A DNA stretch of 64,000 nucleotides from CAYUNW01 sp964446235 (lineage in GTDB: Bacteria; Patescibacteriota; Microgenomatia; 2-02-FULL-39-11): NCBI GenBank assembly GCA_964446235.1, contig CAYUNW010000002.1, forward strand, positions 62,001-126,000, given 5' to 3'. Positions 36,143 through 44,140 of this stretch are shown here, piece by piece. Below the pieces are notes generated by a model. It did not search any database. It had not been told where the DNA came from and was given only the letters and a program-made list of their open reading frames with translations. The position numbers and the translations under genes are program-made. Numbering within the stretch: the first letter of the stretch is position 1; every line of letters begins with the position of its first letter.

Positions 36143-37051
36143 TTATTTTATATATTTTTGAATCTCTGAGGCTAAAAGTTTGGCGATTGGAAATATTTTC
36201 AACTTGGGAAATTTCAGTTGATCTGACAAGGGTATTGTATCGGATACCCAAACTGCATCCAATTCACTGTCCTGCAGAATTTTATCAGATCCACCGACAA
36301 AATCTGCATGAACCGCTGCTGCGATAACTTTTTTAGCTCCATGTGATTTCAATAAATACGCTGCATTTACCAAAGTACCACCGGTTACAATTACATCATC
36401 GATTATTAATGCTGTTTTATTTTGTATATCTCCGACAATTCTCATTGATAATATTGAATGCGGTTTGGACAAATCACGTTTTTTTTCTATCAAGGCTAAA
36501 GGTAAATCCAATTTTTCTGCAAATTTTTGCGCCCTTTTCAGGGCACCGGCATCGGGCGTCACCACCACTACATCTCTCCTTATTTTTTCTACCTCAGGAA
36601 TAAAAATGTCCGATCCGTTTAAGTGAACTACAGGAATTTTAAAAAATCCTAAAATTGCTTCGTTATGAAGCTCGATAGTTATCAATTTAGTAAATCCGAC
36701 TGATTCGATTAGTTTGGCTACTACCTGAGCCGAAAGACACTCTCCTTGACGGTGTACCCTATCCTGTCTGGCATAAGCATGATATGGTAAAACAGCGATG
36801 ATTTTTTGAGCCTCACCACGATTGGCAGCATCTCCCATTAGTAATAATTCCATTAAATTTTCATCGACTGGATTTGAAAGCGCTTGGATTATAAAAATGT
36901 TTTTACTTTCAACATCTTCTTCAATACGTACACGGCATTCACTATCTGCAAATCTGATAATTTCAACTCTCCCTAATTTTTTACCTAAATTATGAGCAAT
37001 CTGTTCGGACAGCGTACGATTGGAATTTCCGGAGAAAATATAATCTGACAT
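36143..37051 (-). CDS. prs: Ribose-phosphate pyrophosphokinase
   Basis: Makes PRPP from ribose 5-phosphate and ATP for nucleotide and salvage pathways. 302 residues. ATP-loop (RQDRVHRQGECLSAQ), KRDLSKPHS flexible loop and the PRPP-binding motif IIDDVIVTGGTL near residue 215 are present. It supplies PRPP to any phosphoribosyltransferase, including the candidate at 58499-59755. A promoter TTGAAA-17-CATAAT ends 7 nt before its ATG; it is the first gene of the prs-recR-sufT-unknown-cysS-HAD operon. Confidence 0.95.
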   Translation of the reverse strand: MSDYIFSGNSNRTLSEQIAHNLGKKLGRVEIIRFADSECRVRIEEDVESKNIFIIQALSNPVDENLMELLLMGDAANRGEAQKIIAVLPYHAYARQDRVHRQGECLSAQVVAKLIESVGFTKLITIELHNEAILGFFKIPVVHLNGSDIFIPEVEKIRRDVVVVTPDAGALKRAQKFAEKLDLPLALIEKKRDLSKPHSILSMRIVGDIQNKTALIIDDVIVTGGTLVNAAYLLKSHGAKKVIAAAVHADFVGGSDKILQDSELDAVWVSDTIPLSDQLKFPKLKIFPIAKLLASEIQKYIK

Positions 37052-37058
37052 TTATATT

Positions 37059-37087
37059 ATTATGCGTGATATTATAATAATTTTCAA
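37059..37087 (-). promoter_or_regulatory. prs operon promoter, probably leaderless
   Basis: Minus strand TTGAAA (37087-37082), 17-nt spacer, CATAAT (37064-37059), then 7 nt to the ATG at 37051. Confidence 0.7.
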
Positions 37088-37110
37088 GATTTGATAATTT
37101 AGAATTAAAT

Positions 37111-38268
37111 TTATTCTATCGATTTAAAAGCGTACTGAAGATCGGATAACAAATCATCAGCATCCTCAATACCTATGGATAATCTTATAAACGAATCTGA
37201 TAGTCCGATTTTTTTTCTGACTGATTTCGGTACCGAAGCATGAGTCATGCTGGCAGGATGTTCAATTAATGACTCCACCGCTCCAAGACTTTCTGCAATT
37301 GATATCAGTTTAAGTGATTGCAGGAATTTTATACTTTCCTTCATGCCAGTATTAAGTTCAAATGATACCATACCTCCAAAACCCGTCATCTGTTTATCAG
37401 CAATTTTATAACCCGGATGTGTTTTGAGCATTGGGTAGTATATTTTTTTTACTAGTTTTTGTGATAGAAGAAATGATACAATTTTTTTTGCATTTTCCTG
37501 ATGTTTTTGCATCCTAATAGCCAAAGTTTTAATACCTTTAAGTATTTGATAACTATCAAAAGGGGAAAGTATAGCACCTACGGCATTTTGCAAAAACTTT
37601 AATCTGCCAGCCAGAATATCATTGTTTATCATGATACAACCTCCTACCACGTCACTATGGCCGCCAATATATTTAGTCATTGAGTGAAGTGAAATATCGG
37701 CACCTAATTTCAAAGGTTTCTGAAAATACGGTGAGGCAAATGTATTATCTACTACTGTTAAAATATTTTTAGTTTTGACATAGTTTGTTATAGATTTGAT
37801 ATCTACTATTTTCAGAAGTGGATTTGTCGGGGTTTCAATCCACAACATTTTTGTGTCATCTAATGATCTTTTATTTAGATCTTTATAATCACTGAAGTTC
37901 AAATACTCAATTCGCAAACCGAAATTTGTAAAAACTTGGCTGAATAATCTTCTGGTACCACCGTAGACATCATCTATAGAAATTATTTTATCTCCTGACT
38001 TTAACAGCATAAGACAATTACTTATTGCCGCCAACCCTGATGAATAGGCAAATGCATATTTTGCATCTTCCAACCCGGCCAGGTTTTTTTCTAAAGCATC
38101 TCTGGTAGGATTACCGCTTCTTGAATATTCATATCCGTTTGTCGGTTTATCCACTTTCAATCTGGCAAAAGTGGTAGAAAGATGTATGGGCACAGTCACG
38201 TCACCGAATGCTCCCTGTTTGAAAATAGGTTTCTGACCCAAATGAATAGTTTTACTAGCAAATTTCAT
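37111..38268 (-). CDS. PLP-dependent cystathionine gamma-lyase/synthase
   Basis: 385 residues of the Cys/Met-metabolism PLP family. The PLP-binding lysine lies in SLHSMTKYIGGHSDVVGG (about residue 198), with YEYSRSGNPTRDALE near the N-terminus and the C-terminal ESLGAVESLIEHPASMTHA. Gamma-synthase (MetB) and gamma-lyase (CGL) cannot be separated by eye; because it follows a cystathionine beta-synthase by 1 bp, gamma-lyase is preferred: the pair would convert homocysteine plus serine to cysteine via cystathionine (reverse transsulfuration). Expression is predicted to depend on the Cys leader upstream of the operon. Confidence 0.9.
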   Translation of the reverse strand: MKFASKTIHLGQKPIFKQGAFGDVTVPIHLSTTFARLKVDKPTNGYEYSRSGNPTRDALEKNLAGLEDAKYAFAYSSGLAAISNCLMLLKSGDKIISIDDVYGGTRRLFSQVFTNFGLRIEYLNFSDYKDLNKRSLDDTKMLWIETPTNPLLKIVDIKSITNYVKTKNILTVVDNTFASPYFQKPLKLGADISLHSMTKYIGGHSDVVGGCIMINNDILAGRLKFLQNAVGAILSPFDSYQILKGIKTLAIRMQKHQENAKKIVSFLLSQKLVKKIYYPMLKTHPGYKIADKQMTGFGGMVSFELNTGMKESIKFLQSLKLISIAESLGAVESLIEHPASMTHASVPKSVRKKIGLSDSFIRLSIGIEDADDLLSDLQYAFKSIE

Positions 38269-38269
38269 T

Positions 38270-39259
38270 TTATTTTTTGCTTCTCCTTTTTTTCAGATAT
38301 CCGTTATTAATCATCCATTTATTCTGATAAAATTTACTTAAATAATTACGTCCAGTATCAGGAAGTATAACCACCATTATTCCTTTTTCAATATTTCTGG
38401 AATATTTTATAGCTCCGCATAAAGCCAAACCTGATGATCCACCGCTTAAAATACCTTCTTTATGCGCCAGATTTCTAGCGGTGATGAAACTTTCTTTATC
38501 CGAAACTTTAATTATTTCATCTATGATAGAAAAATCCATAGTATCCGGCATGAAATCTTCACCTACCCCTTCCACTTTGTATGTTGTTAGAATTTTAGGG
38601 ATTTTTTTTGTTTTGAAATATTGGTAATAAATTGAACCTACCGGATCAACTCCGATTATTTTTATTTTTGGGTTTTTTTGCTTCAAATACTTACCCACTC
38701 CGCTTATAGTACCTCCAGTTCCCATGGCAATTACTACATGCGTAACTTTTCCTTCTGTTTGCTGCCAAATTTCCGGACCTGTCTTTTCATAATGTGCCAA
38801 CGGATTATTTAAGTTTGAGTATTGATCAGGTTTATAGGAGTTTACAATTTCCTTGGTAAGTTTTTGAGATACCATGTAATAGCTTCTTTCGTCATCCGGT
38901 GTGACGGCGGTTGGTGTAACGACTACTTTTGCACCAAACGCTCTTAAAAGATTTCTTTTATCTTCGCTTTGCTTATCAGGCATGATAAAAACGCATTTAT
39001 ACCCTCTAATCGCCGCTACCATCGCAAGACCTGCGCCTGTATTGCCGCTTGTCGGTTCAACGATAGTACCTCCCTTTTTTATAAGATTTTTCTTCTCGGC
39101 ATTGTCTATCAAATAAGACGCAATTCTATCTTTGATACTACCACCGGGATTCAAAAATTCCAGTTTAGCTAACAAAAGTAAATTCGGGTTTGGATTAAGC
39201 TTGTTGATCTTTACCAATGGTGTGTTACCGATAACATCCAATATATTTTCGTAATACAT
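38270..39259 (-). CDS. cbs: Cystathionine beta-synthase (or cysteine synthase)
   Basis: 329 residues, PLP fold type II. PLP lysine in NPGGSIKDRIA (about 43), PTSGNTGAGLA substrate loop, GTGGTISGVGKYLK phosphate loop and GGSSGLAL. The C-terminal region TYKVEGVGEDFMPDTMDFSIIDEIIKVSD resembles cystathionine beta-synthase more than CysK, and no regulatory CBS-domain pair is attached. Cysteine synthase remains possible. It has the strongest Shine-Dalgarno in the window (AAGGAGGT, 7 nt before the ATG), which sits inside the switchable hairpin described separately. First gene of a two-gene operon with the gamma-lyase/synthase. Confidence 0.9.
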   Translation of the reverse strand: MYYENILDVIGNTPLVKINKLNPNPNLLLLAKLEFLNPGGSIKDRIASYLIDNAEKKNLIKKGGTIVEPTSGNTGAGLAMVAAIRGYKCVFIMPDKQSEDKRNLLRAFGAKVVVTPTAVTPDDERSYYMVSQKLTKEIVNSYKPDQYSNLNNPLAHYEKTGPEIWQQTEGKVTHVVIAMGTGGTISGVGKYLKQKNPKIKIIGVDPVGSIYYQYFKTKKIPKILTTYKVEGVGEDFMPDTMDFSIIDEIIKVSDKESFITARNLAHKEGILSGGSSGLALCGAIKYSRNIEKGIMVVILPDTGRNYLSKFYQNKWMINNGYLKKRRSKK

Positions 39260-39265
39260 AAAAAA

Positions 39266-39315
39266 ACCTCCTTATCTTAGGAGGTGTGATTTAAATACTA
39301 TAAAAACCTCCTAAG
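39266..39315 (-). promoter_or_regulatory. Alternative-hairpin attenuator over the synthase Shine-Dalgarno
   Basis: Three segments on the minus strand. A: CTTAGGAGGT (39315-39306). B: ACCTCCTAAG (39285-39276). C: AGGAGGT (39272-39266), the Shine-Dalgarno. A and B are perfectly complementary over 10 bp; B and C are perfectly complementary over 7 bp with a 6-nt loop (AAGATA). They are mutually exclusive. The B-C hairpin hides the Shine-Dalgarno and is followed by seven T, so it could also act as an intrinsic terminator. The stop codon of the leader peptide (39313-39311) is inside A. Confidence 0.85.
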
Positions 39316-39358
39316 GAAAGAAGGCCAAACAACAACAAGATATTATTATAGTCTGCAT
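39311..39358 (-). CDS. Leader peptide with three consecutive Cys codons
   Basis: Short ORF of 15 codons plus TAG: MQTIIISCCCLAFFP. The three Cys codons (TGT TGT TGT) are at 39337-39329. The ATG lies about 6 nt after the predicted transcription start of the promoter at 39371-39399, so it is nearly leaderless. A ribosome waiting at the Cys codons would leave segment A of the attenuator free (A-B pairs, Shine-Dalgarno exposed); a ribosome reaching the stop codon would cover A (B-C pairs, Shine-Dalgarno hidden). This logic would switch on the downstream cysteine-producing operon when Cys-tRNA is short. Inferred from sequence; no experiment is implied. Confidence 0.82.
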   Translation of the reverse strand: MQTIIISCCCLAFFP

Positions 39359-39370
39359 ATCGATTTTCTT

Positions 39371-39399
39371 AGAATAATGGATATAAATTAAAGTGTCAA
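39371..39399 (-). promoter_or_regulatory. Promoter of the Cys leader and cbs operon
   Basis: Minus strand TTGACA (39399-39394), 17-nt spacer, TATTCT (39376-39371). It lies downstream of the stop codon of the preceding gene, so this operon is transcribed independently. Confidence 0.85.
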
Positions 39400-39414
39400 G
39401 AAGTAATTACAAAA

Positions 39415-40290
39415 TCAACCTTTTACGGCTTCGATTTTGATTTTAGGCAGATCATCCCATGGACCATCGACTTTAAAGTCTTCGCTGGCTCTGGCTTGTA
39501 GCCTGACAAACTCCAAATAATTTCCTTTTTTGCCTCCTGAAGATCCTTGCAACATACAAAGGTCATATATCTTACCTGAAACACCTTTTATCAAAGTATT
39601 TAAGGCAAAATGGGAATAATGGTTCACTGTAACCCTAACCACTTTAGATCTCAATACAGATTCTTTCAAATGGCTTTTTTTAATTGTGGTTTTGAGGTTA
39701 CCATAACCATCAACTGAAGCAAGCATAAAATGAGGTTCGTCCGGTATTTTATTCAAATCAATCGGATTACCGATTCTTCTAAGATTTCCATTTAGTATGT
39801 CCATAGTTGCTTCAGGATAATAATCCCTTGAACGAAATTGGGTACCTACATTGGGGACTTTGACTTCCCAAAGGCCTTTCAGACGGTGCTTGATAAAAGA
39901 TAAATTATAGCCTGCGTTCACTACGAATACTGGAATATTATTATCCAGAATCCCGCAGACAAAATGCTGTCTTTCCTCCCCACTCCAGGCAATATCACCT
40001 CTTGGGGCGGTATTGGAAAATACGACAAAATTTTTATGTTCTGAATGCAAACCTTCCTGGGCAATCCAAAATCCGGTTTCTATTGTGGAAAATCCGAAAA
40101 CAGGATGGTCAGTCACGCTTCTAAGCTTATTGAGCCTGTCAAATCTGTAAAAATGGTTACGTACTTCACTGAATGCGTGGTCCGTAGTGTGACCACCACC
40201 ATAATCAGCAATAACTTCAATGTGCAAAGATTGAGGTTTAATCCTATCTACAGGTTTATATAACCAGGATCTTAGCTTATTATTTGACAT
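39415..40290 (-). CDS. Divergent SAM hydrolase / DUF62-like protein
   Basis: 291 residues. Several DUF62 landmarks are seen in order though altered: IEVIADYGGG (usual LLTDFG), FVVFSNTAPRG (usual VVDPGVG), VFVVNAGYNL (usual GPDNGL), FRSRDYYPEA (usual FHGRDIFAP) and ASVDGYGNLKTTI (usual IDxFGNLxTNI). DUF62 enzymes hydrolyse S-adenosylmethionine to adenosine and methionine, or add halide. Genes for S-adenosylhomocysteine hydrolase and a PfkB kinase lie directly upstream, which fits a SAM/adenosine role. A TTGATA-17-TATTTT promoter may lie just before the ATG. Function is uncertain because catalytic positions differ. Confidence 0.6.
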   Translation of the reverse strand: MSNNKLRSWLYKPVDRIKPQSLHIEVIADYGGGHTTDHAFSEVRNHFYRFDRLNKLRSVTDHPVFGFSTIETGFWIAQEGLHSEHKNFVVFSNTAPRGDIAWSGEERQHFVCGILDNNIPVFVVNAGYNLSFIKHRLKGLWEVKVPNVGTQFRSRDYYPEATMDILNGNLRRIGNPIDLNKIPDEPHFMLASVDGYGNLKTTIKKSHLKESVLRSKVVRVTVNHYSHFALNTLIKGVSGKIYDLCMLQGSSGGKKGNYLEFVRLQARASEDFKVDGPWDDLPKIKIEAVKG

Positions 40291-40376
40291 AAAGATAAAC
40301 TAAAAAATACTACAATAGAATAAAAATATCAACTCTGTAATTTTTAAATCCTCTGTAATATACTATAAGGTTAAGG

Positions 40377-41642
40377 TCATGTGCCTTCCCTCCAGGTATT
40401 GAGATATTTCTCCTGCTCGCTGGTCAATTCATCAATATTTACTTTTAATTCCTTCAGTTTCCATCTGGCAATTTCAGCATCCATTTGGGCATCAATTTTA
40501 TAAACAATTGGTTTTAAACTTTTACGATTTCTAAGTAAAAAATCAACAGCCAGAATCTGATTAGAAAAACTCATATCCATCACTTCCGCCGGATGCCCTT
40601 CGGCTGCAGCCAAATTGATAAGTCTACCCTCTCCTAATACATATCTGACTGTTTTATCTTTTAAAGTATATTCTTCAACAAATGGTCGGATATATTTTTT
40701 GGATATTTTTTCTTTTTCCAATTTATCTAGGGCAATTTCTACATTGAAATGTCCCGAATTGGCAATAATTGCACCATTTTTCATAAGTTTAATATGTTCA
40801 AAAGAAATGACGTTTTTATCACCTGTTAATGTAACAAATATATCACCAACTTTTGCCGCATTTTTTATCGTATCTACTTTATAACCATCCATTACTGCTT
40901 CCAAAGCCTTAATAGGATCTACCTCAGTAACGATAACATTTGAACCCATACCTCTTGCCCTCATAGCCAAACCCCGTCCGCACCAGCCGTATCCGCAGAC
41001 CACAAATGTCTTACCGGCTAATAAGATGTTAGTCGCCCTTAAGATTCCATCAACGGTTGATTGTCCGGTTCCATAACGATTATCGAAAAGATGCTTTGTA
41101 TCCGAATCGTTGACCGCAAATACAGGCAATTTCAAAGAACCATTTCTTTCCATCGCTTTTAACCTAATCACTCCTGTGGTTGTTTCTTCGCATGAACCAA
41201 TAATTTCCTTGATTTGATCTTTTCTTTTCGTATGTAATAAAGTAACCAAGTCGGCCCCGTCATCCAGTGTTATTTGCGGATGATAATCCAGAACGGAATT
41301 AAGATGGTTATAATATGTTTTTGTATCTTCACCTTTGATGGCAAATACAGGTATATCAAAATCTCTAACCAATGATGCTGCCACATCATCCTGGGTTGAT
41401 AAGGGATTGCTTGCACATAAATATACTTTTGCTCCGGCTTTTTTCAAGCTTATTGCCAAATTTGCAGTTTCGCTTGTCACATGAAGACAGGCTCCGATAA
41501 TAATATTTTTAAAAGATTTGTTTCTAGCGAATTTTTCTCCTAAAAGCCTAAGAACACCCATTGATCTATCCGCCCATAAAATTTTTTCTTTTCCTTTTTT
41601 GGATAAGGAAATATCCTTAATATCATATTTTTTGATAGTCAT
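40377..41642 (-). CDS. ahcY: S-adenosylhomocysteine hydrolase
   Basis: Reversibly cleaves S-adenosylhomocysteine to adenosine and homocysteine using bound NAD+. 421 residues. CEETTTGVIRL, NRYGTGQSTVDGILRATN and the NAD-binding GYGWCGRGLAMRARGMGSNVIVTE stretches are diagnostic. The C-terminus lacks the usual PDHYRY ending (finishing KYLNTWREGT), as in some bacterial short forms. Homocysteine from this step would feed the cbs-gamma-lyase operon at 37-39 kb. It follows the PfkB kinase gene by 14 bp. Confidence 0.95.
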   Translation of the reverse strand: MTIKKYDIKDISLSKKGKEKILWADRSMGVLRLLGEKFARNKSFKNIIIGACLHVTSETANLAISLKKAGAKVYLCASNPLSTQDDVAASLVRDFDIPVFAIKGEDTKTYYNHLNSVLDYHPQITLDDGADLVTLLHTKRKDQIKEIIGSCEETTTGVIRLKAMERNGSLKLPVFAVNDSDTKHLFDNRYGTGQSTVDGILRATNILLAGKTFVVCGYGWCGRGLAMRARGMGSNVIVTEVDPIKALEAVMDGYKVDTIKNAAKVGDIFVTLTGDKNVISFEHIKLMKNGAIIANSGHFNVEIALDKLEKEKISKKYIRPFVEEYTLKDKTVRYVLGEGRLINLAAAEGHPAEVMDMSFSNQILAVDFLLRNRKSLKPIVYKIDAQMDAEIARWKLKELKVNIDELTSEQEKYLNTWREGT

Positions 41643-41656
41643 TTTTTTATAAATTT

Positions 41657-42601
41657 TTATAATGTAAGTTTTTCATTATACCGTTTTTCATATCTTCTGC
41701 AAAAATCCGAATATGAAAATACATGTGTGGTAGTACCGTAAGCTTCAACCGTATAACTGGCACAAACACAACCCATCCGGGCAGACTTTTCTATAGGAAA
41801 TTTTCTCATAAATCCTGCGAGAAATCCTCCTCTGAACGCATCACCTGCGCCCGCCGGATCTGTCGGATAATCAACTTTTATTGCACCTACTTCAAGCTGA
41901 ACTCCTTTTACCGACACTAGACAACCCTTCTCTCCCATTGTAGTTATAACAATAATATCTTTATTTTTTGTCAAATTGTGCAAATTTTTAATACCTGACT
42001 TTTTTTCCATGACTGATATTTCATAATCGTTACCGATAATTATTTTTGCTCCTTTGAATCCGCAAAGAAGGTCCTCTCTTGATAACCAAGGTAATTGCAT
42101 TCCAGGGTCAAACATATACGGAACCTTTTTTTTAGTGTATTCTTTTGCAAATTTCAGCATTGTTTTAGGATTATGTGGGGCTATAACTGCAAAATCAACC
42201 GGTCCATGAACATCCGAAATTGATAAATTTTCGGATATTCCATCAGCACCCGTATAAAAACCCCAAATTTGATTATCACTGGAATCGGTAATTCCAAAAG
42301 CATTAGAGGTATACATTGAATCTATAACTTTAATGTTACTGGTATCTATTTTAAAGCTATTCAAAAAAGCAAGATATTCAGAAAAATCTTTACCGACCAA
42401 ACCGATTATAGCAGTTTCAATCCCCAACAAGGCTAAATTATAAGCGATATTACCGGCTGTACCTCCATAAGATCTTCTCATCTTATGGACTAAAAATGAA
42501 ACGTTCAAATAATGAAGTTTATCGGGAATTATATGATCTTTAAATTTTCCGGGAAAATCAAAAATCACATCGTATGCTAAAGATCCGCTTACTAAAATCA
42601 T
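41657..42601 (-). CDS. PfkB-family kinase, possibly adenosine kinase
   Basis: 314 residues of the ribokinase fold: N-terminal RRSYGGTAGNIAYNLALLG and the C-terminal active-site motif DPAGAGDAFRGGFLAGF with the catalytic Asp. Position directly before ahcY suggests that the substrate is adenosine (removal of the adenosine produced by AhcY), but sugar kinases share these motifs. No membrane or signal segment. Part of the dnaX-ybaB-pfkB-ahcY transcription unit. Confidence 0.82.
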   Translation of the reverse strand: MILVSGSLAYDVIFDFPGKFKDHIIPDKLHYLNVSFLVHKMRRSYGGTAGNIAYNLALLGIETAIIGLVGKDFSEYLAFLNSFKIDTSNIKVIDSMYTSNAFGITDSSDNQIWGFYTGADGISENLSISDVHGPVDFAVIAPHNPKTMLKFAKEYTKKKVPYMFDPGMQLPWLSREDLLCGFKGAKIIIGNDYEISVMEKKSGIKNLHNLTKNKDIIVITTMGEKGCLVSVKGVQLEVGAIKVDYPTDPAGAGDAFRGGFLAGFMRKFPIEKSARMGCVCASYTVEAYGTTTHVFSYSDFCRRYEKRYNEKLTL

Positions 42602-42615
42602 TTCTATAATCTAAT

Positions 42616-42903
42616 TTATTTATTTACACCACCAAGTAATCCTTGAAGTCCTCCTGATATTTCCGTCAGTTTTTTGGCTGCAACCTCTTGGCTTTTTTTG
42701 ATGGCTTCACCGATAACATCTTTAATCCGATAATCTTCTTCTCCATCAATATGCAATTCTTTTATTTTTTGATCACCAGTCATTACTACTTTGACTCCGC
42801 TTCTTTCTACAATAACAGTTTCTGCTGCCAAAGCCTGTTGCATTTTAACTGCCTGGTCACGCATGGATTTCATGTCACCTATGGCTTTGAATGGATTAAA
42901 CAT
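42616..42903 (-). CDS. ybaB: YbaB/EbfC nucleoid-associated protein
   Basis: 95 residues. MFNPFKAIGDMKSMRDQAVKMQQAL and the GVKVVMTGDQKIKELHID strand pair match YbaB, a small dimeric DNA-binding protein commonly coded next to dnaX. AAAGGAGG stands 6 nt before the ATG. It is 24 bp after dnaX. Confidence 0.9.
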   Translation of the reverse strand: MFNPFKAIGDMKSMRDQAVKMQQALAAETVIVERSGVKVVMTGDQKIKELHIDGEEDYRIKDVIGEAIKKSQEVAAKKLTEISGGLQGLLGGVNK

Positions 42904-42927
42904 AAAAAACCTCCTTTTGAAAATTTT

Positions 42928-44004
42928 TTAATCTGTATGACTATATTGGATAATTGCCGCCTCCAAAGGCAATTTGGCATCCAAAGAACCTTTCATATCG
43001 ATATAAATTTTTGAGAACAAACTGATAAGTTTTGCTGTTTCATTGGGTGTCAGCTTACTCTTAAGATCCGAAAATTGGGAATTCAACTCGTCCTTATAAA
43101 AAGATACTAAAACATCATGAAGTAGAAACAAAATTTGACTTACAAAATACCTGAAATCACTACCTTCTTTACTCATTTTGACAATATCAGCAATCATTTC
43201 TTTGGCTTTTTTATCAAGCATTAAATGCAGGAATTTTTCGGCATTTACAGTATAAAAACCCATTAATTTTGATAACTTTTCTATATCGGAAATATTTTCG
43301 GTAATTACCTGTTCGAGTATTTTGGTGGCATCCCGGAATGACCCATCCGCCAATCCGGCAATATATTCAAGCATTTCATCGTCAATTTTGACTTTTTCTC
43401 CTGCAGTCACCCTTTGCAAACTGGAAACAATTTCGGAAACAGTAGCTTTGGTAAACGAAATAACCGTACACCTTGAAAGTATGGTAGATATCATTTTTTC
43501 CGGTTCAGTAGTTGCCATTATGAAAATTGCATGAGCCGGAGGTTCTTCCAATGTCTTCAAAAAAGCATTGAATGCTTCTTTCGTCAACATATGTACTTCA
43601 TCAATAATATAAACTTTAAATCTTGAAGAAATTGGAGCTAATCTGATTTTTTCACGTAATTCCCTAATCTCCTCAATGCCTCGATTTGAGGCAGCGTCAA
43701 TTTCCAAAACGTCCATACTACCTCCAGCAATTATTTCTCTGCATGAATCGCATATATCACAAGGGTCTATATCTTTATATTCAGCTTTTAAAGGATTTAA
43801 TCTTTTAGTTAAATCCCGTTTCTGACAATTGATGATTTTGGCAACAATTCTGGCAGCTGAAGTTTTACCCGTTCCTTTGGGTCCGGCAAAAAGCAAGGCA
43901 TGTGGAATACTTTTGGAAATAAGCAAATTCAATAATCTTTTTTTGACGTTTAACAAATCCAATTCTTCCAGTTTTTGAGGCCGATATTTTCGATAAAGAG
44001 TCAT
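42928..44004 (-). CDS. dnaX: DNA polymerase III gamma/tau subunit (short form)
   Basis: Clamp-loader ATPase. 358 residues: Walker A AGPKGTGKTSAAR (about 40-52), zinc-binding CQKRD...CDICDSC, Walker B with YIIDEVHMLTKEAFNALFLKTLEEP-like layout (sensor DEVH), and ILSRC. It ends after the collar domain, so the extra C-terminal domains of tau (polymerase and DnaB contacts) are absent. A promoter TTGAAT-17-CATAAT ends 7 nt before the ATG, giving a leaderless operon mRNA with ybaB. Confidence 0.95.
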   Translation of the reverse strand: MTLYRKYRPQKLEELDLLNVKKRLLNLLISKSIPHALLFAGPKGTGKTSAARIVAKIINCQKRDLTKRLNPLKAEYKDIDPCDICDSCREIIAGGSMDVLEIDAASNRGIEEIRELREKIRLAPISSRFKVYIIDEVHMLTKEAFNAFLKTLEEPPAHAIFIMATTEPEKMISTILSRCTVISFTKATVSEIVSSLQRVTAGEKVKIDDEMLEYIAGLADGSFRDATKILEQVITENISDIEKLSKLMGFYTVNAEKFLHLMLDKKAKEMIADIVKMSKEGSDFRYFVSQILFLLHDVLVSFYKDELNSQFSDLKSKLTPNETAKLISLFSKIYIDMKGSLDAKLPLEAAIIQYSHTD

Positions 44005-44011
44005 GTTTTAG

Positions 44012-44040
44012 ATTATGCCCGAAAAATAGATTTAATTCAA
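44012..44040 (-). promoter_or_regulatory. dnaX operon promoter, probably leaderless
   Basis: Minus strand TTGAAT (44040-44035), 17-nt spacer, CATAAT (44017-44012), then 7 nt to the ATG at 44004. Confidence 0.7.
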
Positions 44041-44140
44041 CATCATAATTCCTATTTAAAACATTGGATTATAGTTTTTATGAGCTTATATGTTTTGGGT
44101 AATTTGTATACTTAAATATAAAGAATATCTTGTATATCTT

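Noticed and set aside
39260..39400. T-box or SAM riboswitch upstream of the synthase gene
   Set aside because: The leader is under 110 nt, has no T-box sequence (AGGGTGGNACCGCG-like) and no SAM-I kink-turn layout. The Cys-codon ORF with alternative hairpins explains it better.
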